Positions 62,101 to 64,000 of a stretch of 64,000 bases of DNA are shown here, in pieces. Below the pieces are notes generated by a model, which saw only the letters and a list, made by a program, of their open reading frames with translations, was not told where the DNA came from and ran no database searches. The first letter of the stretch is position 1, and every line of letters starts with the position of its first letter. The DNA lies in the NCBI RefSeq assembly GCF_029852145.1, contig NC_079979.1:496001-560000 (forward strand), read 5' to 3'. A program made the translations under genes and the position numbers. Source of the DNA: Microplitis mediator (Eukaryota > Arthropoda > Insecta > Hymenoptera > Braconidae).

Positions 62101-62745
62101 ACCGGGTCGGTAAGAAAAATTCCCGCCAATGAACTCGTAGGATTTCTGAGCCAACCCGTCCAGAAGCAACAGCTGACTTCATTAGGAGTCGAAAACATGT
62201 TCGCGCAAGTGAAACTTGACGCGGCTGCGCTCAAAGAGTATTTAGAGAACCCGCCATGCGCGATAGACCCCAGGCTTTGGAAACAAGCTCAGCTAGACAA
62301 TCCTAACCCCGAAACTTACATTCCCGTGCCGATGATCGGGTTCCAGCAAGTGAAGTACCGGCTCAAGTGCCAGGAAGAAGAGACTGCGAGGCATCGGGCG
62401 TTCTTAGATCAGGTCGCTGACAAGATCCAGGAGTTACAGAGAGCCCACACTGCAACCCAGGCTCGGTTGAAAGAACATCGTCGCTCGTTGTTGGAACTTC
62501 AGCACCGCGTACTTCAGGTCTTGGTAAAACAGGAAATAACTAGAAAAGTTGGGTTAAGTCTTCAACCGGATGAGGAAGTCCTGACCAGGAGATTCGAGGC
62601 GATGCATGCGCAGATCAGTGCGCCGACGCAGTTTAAGGGCAGGATCAGCGAGATGTTGAGTCAACTGAGGATGCGCAGGCATGTTGACCTTCAGGGACAG
62701 GAGAGGTACACTATGGACCCCATCGCGCAGGATGACATCAAAGCG
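56194..62745 (+). CDS. Nup54: Nucleoporin Nup54, C-terminal exon(s) beyond window
   Basis: Nup54 forms, with Nup62 and Nup58, the central channel complex of the nuclear pore; its FG repeats help gate transport. Exon 1 is 56194-56290 (MSFGTSFGAATPASQPSFNF), exon 2 is 61148-62745, joined over a 4857-nt phase 1 intron; 565 codons lie in the window. Residues 1 to about 210 hold some 25 FG dipeptides in GFG, NFG and TFG settings. From about 213 (SEALYNAVFNCQLFNDERDN) the conserved domain follows: DGLVVLCFNKKE, NPPCAIDPRLWKQAQLDNP, IPVPMIGFQQVKYRLK, then coiled coil (HRRSLLELQHRVLQVLVKQE) and APTQFKGRISEMLSQLRM. Exon 2 ends AAAGCG before GTGAGT at phase 0; the usual short C-terminal helix is not found up to 64000. 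The exon 2 acceptor (AAATTAAAG) has a poor pyrimidine tract but keeps the frame. Confidence 0.93.
56787..57271. mobile_element. CCCTAATTAAAAAT-capped AAAAGTATT element in Nup54 intron 1
   Basis: The ends are CCCTAATTAAAAATACCCAT and AAGTATTTTTAATCAGGG, with words AAAAGTATTGAA and TTCAATACTTTT between. The caps resemble those of the small element at 35479-35632. Confidence 0.7.
57443..58395. mobile_element. ACACCGGCACAC foldback element in Nup54 intron 1
   Basis: Two arms of about 350 bp are nearly perfect inverted repeats: ACACCGGCACACAAAAAAAA pairs with TTTTTTGTGTGCCGGTGT, and inner marks such as GGTCCGTTTAACCCGTACAC and GTTAGTATGTGGAGGACCG are also mirrored. About 950 bp, no ORF. In the pre-mRNA this would form a long hairpin. 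Confidence 0.9.
59166..59918. mobile_element. GGGGAGGGTGGGGCAGAG-ended element, copy 3
   Basis: Ends are intact on both sides (TAGGGGAGGGTGGGGCAGAG / CTGCCCCACCCTCCCCTA). The interior matches 33329-34184 in the same orientation and 25761-26510 inverted. It lies in Nup54 intron 1. Confidence 0.9.
60275..60960. repeat. ACGAGAC word array in Nup54 intron 1
   Basis: Words ACGAGACTAGACGAGAT, TCGAGAC and ACGAGACAAGACAAGACGAG cluster at both ends (60275-60380 and 60885-60950) around an AT-rich core without repeats. Caps are not clear. Confidence 0.5.
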
Positions 62746-64000
62746 GTGAGTCATTTATACTTTTAGCGGGAATTTTATTTTTTGGCGGCAATTTTGAATT
62801 TTTTATTAAATTTTGAGGTTAGGATCGAATTTCTTGGGATCTATGGGGAATTTTGAGTCTTGTGAGGACTCAAAATGTTTGGGAATAATTCCTGGATAAT
62901 TTTATATAGTACTTTTTAGAAATTTGAATTAACTGATGGTAAATTTTGGGGTAAAATGGGACAGAATTTAATTTTCAAAAAATTAACTGCTCAAAATTGG
63001 TTAATTAGAGTTCAAAATTGTTGCCAAGAATGTAATAATTTATATCCTTGCACATCCATTCATTTTTATTCCTGAGTTGTCAATTTTTGAAAACTGAACC
63101 CAACGAAAATTCAAATTTTTATCCTAGATCCTTACAATTCTTCATTTCTTGAGATCTAATTGGTCAAAATAAATTGCAAGGGTGGTCTAGAAATCGGGAA
63201 AAGTCTGCTCTTTAATTTGAGCTCAATTACAAATTTTATTTCTGAATAGTTTCGACAGTGAAAATCTTTGAAGTAATAAATCGAAAACTTGAAAATATGA
63301 GTTAACTATTTTGTCTTTAAAATTCGATATCTCGAAATCTAGTGGACGAAACTCGATCAAACGTTATTAAAAATTGTAGCAGAAAGTCTCATCTTTAATT
63401 TGAGTCCACTCTGGTGTCTTAATTCAAATTAGTTAAAAAGTTCCCAGGTAGAAAGTCATCAATGGAATTAGCTTGTATTAAGCTAATTTTATCAGTTTTA
63501 GCCTAAAATTAGCCAACAAACTATGGTTAACACAAGGTTAGTTGGTAACGCTTTGGATCGCTAACATAAAGCTTGCAGTTTTAGCTTGCATAAACAGTGA
63601 CAATTTAGCTTACTATAAGGTTAAAAATATATCTTATTCTTAGCTAGAATAGATTTGGTAATTTAAGTATGAAAACATGTTTACAGAGAAAAATTTTTTA
63701 TTATTTTTTTTTTTGTACACAAACATCAGATATTGGGCATTAAATGTGTAGTGTTATATATATTTTCCCTAGTGGTTTTGACGACACCGTGTAAACATTT
63801 ATCTGAAAATAATAATAATATTTATTTAAAAACATAAAATAATTAATTAGACGATTTGAGGTTATGCATTACCTTAGATATATAAATCAACTACAAAGAC
63901 ATTTCAGAATTATTCTAGTCACATTCAATAAAGAAAAATAAATAAGTTTTATTAGTATATAAATTATAAATTAACTTTTGTTTGTTGAAATATTTTAAAC
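62746..64000. other. Intron of Nup54 running out of the window
   Basis: After the donor at 62746 no further exon is visible. There are diverged CGATATCTCGAAATCTAGTG / AAAATTGTAG repeats at 63130-63430. From 63443 (CCCAGGTAGAAAGTCATCAA) words such as TAAGCTAATTTTA and TTAGCTTG suggest a further word-array element whose right end is not clear. Confidence 0.6.

Overview
The window looks like AT-rich nuclear DNA from an insect. Three conserved genes support this: Med22 (minus strand), the metabotropic GABA-B receptor subunit 1 (plus) and the nucleoporin Nup54 (plus, cut by the window end). All have spliceosomal introns, and the GABA-B receptor reads like its Drosophila counterpart exon by exon. 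I cannot fix the order from sequence alone; a hymenopteran is a guess.

Layout. 1-9.4 kb is a graveyard of non-LTR and Copia retrotransposon fragments, palindromic 'word-array' elements and a long CA repeat. 10.0-24.8 kb and 27.6-42.4 kb are two copies of a tandem duplication offset by about 17.6-18.1 kb. Each copy carries one complete gene of a kind I do not recognise: TATA box, 5' UTR exon, signal-peptide exon, then a chain of tiny exons (12-39 nt, all multiples of 3, all introns phase 0), most separated by introns of 81-82 nt, ending in a spliced 3' UTR. Predicted products are secreted Gly-rich proteins of 136 and 99 aa. Between the copies lie a Med22 pseudogene fragment, a 103-bp tandem array and a Gypsy remnant. 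41.9-44.9 kb is Med22, 45.6-51.2 kb is GABA-B-R1, 51.2-56.2 kb is intergenic with repeats, and 56.2-64.0 kb is Nup54 with a 4.9-kb first intron full of foldback elements.

The micro-exon gene pair is the most likely undescribed system. It resembles in architecture, not in sequence, the micro-exon genes of schistosomes: secreted products from symmetric mini-exons, any of which can be skipped without changing frame. The second theme is a large set of mobile elements with short matched ends (CCCGGG, ACACGG, CCCTAGCAG, CCCGATG and others) around interiors built from one self-complementary word repeated with drift. The tandem duplication and a large palindrome supply empty sites that show exact insertions, at least two with TA target duplications.

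Limits: all calls come from reading the sequence. Splice sites, TATA boxes and element boundaries are visible; expression, order-level taxonomy and function of the micro-exon proteins are inference.
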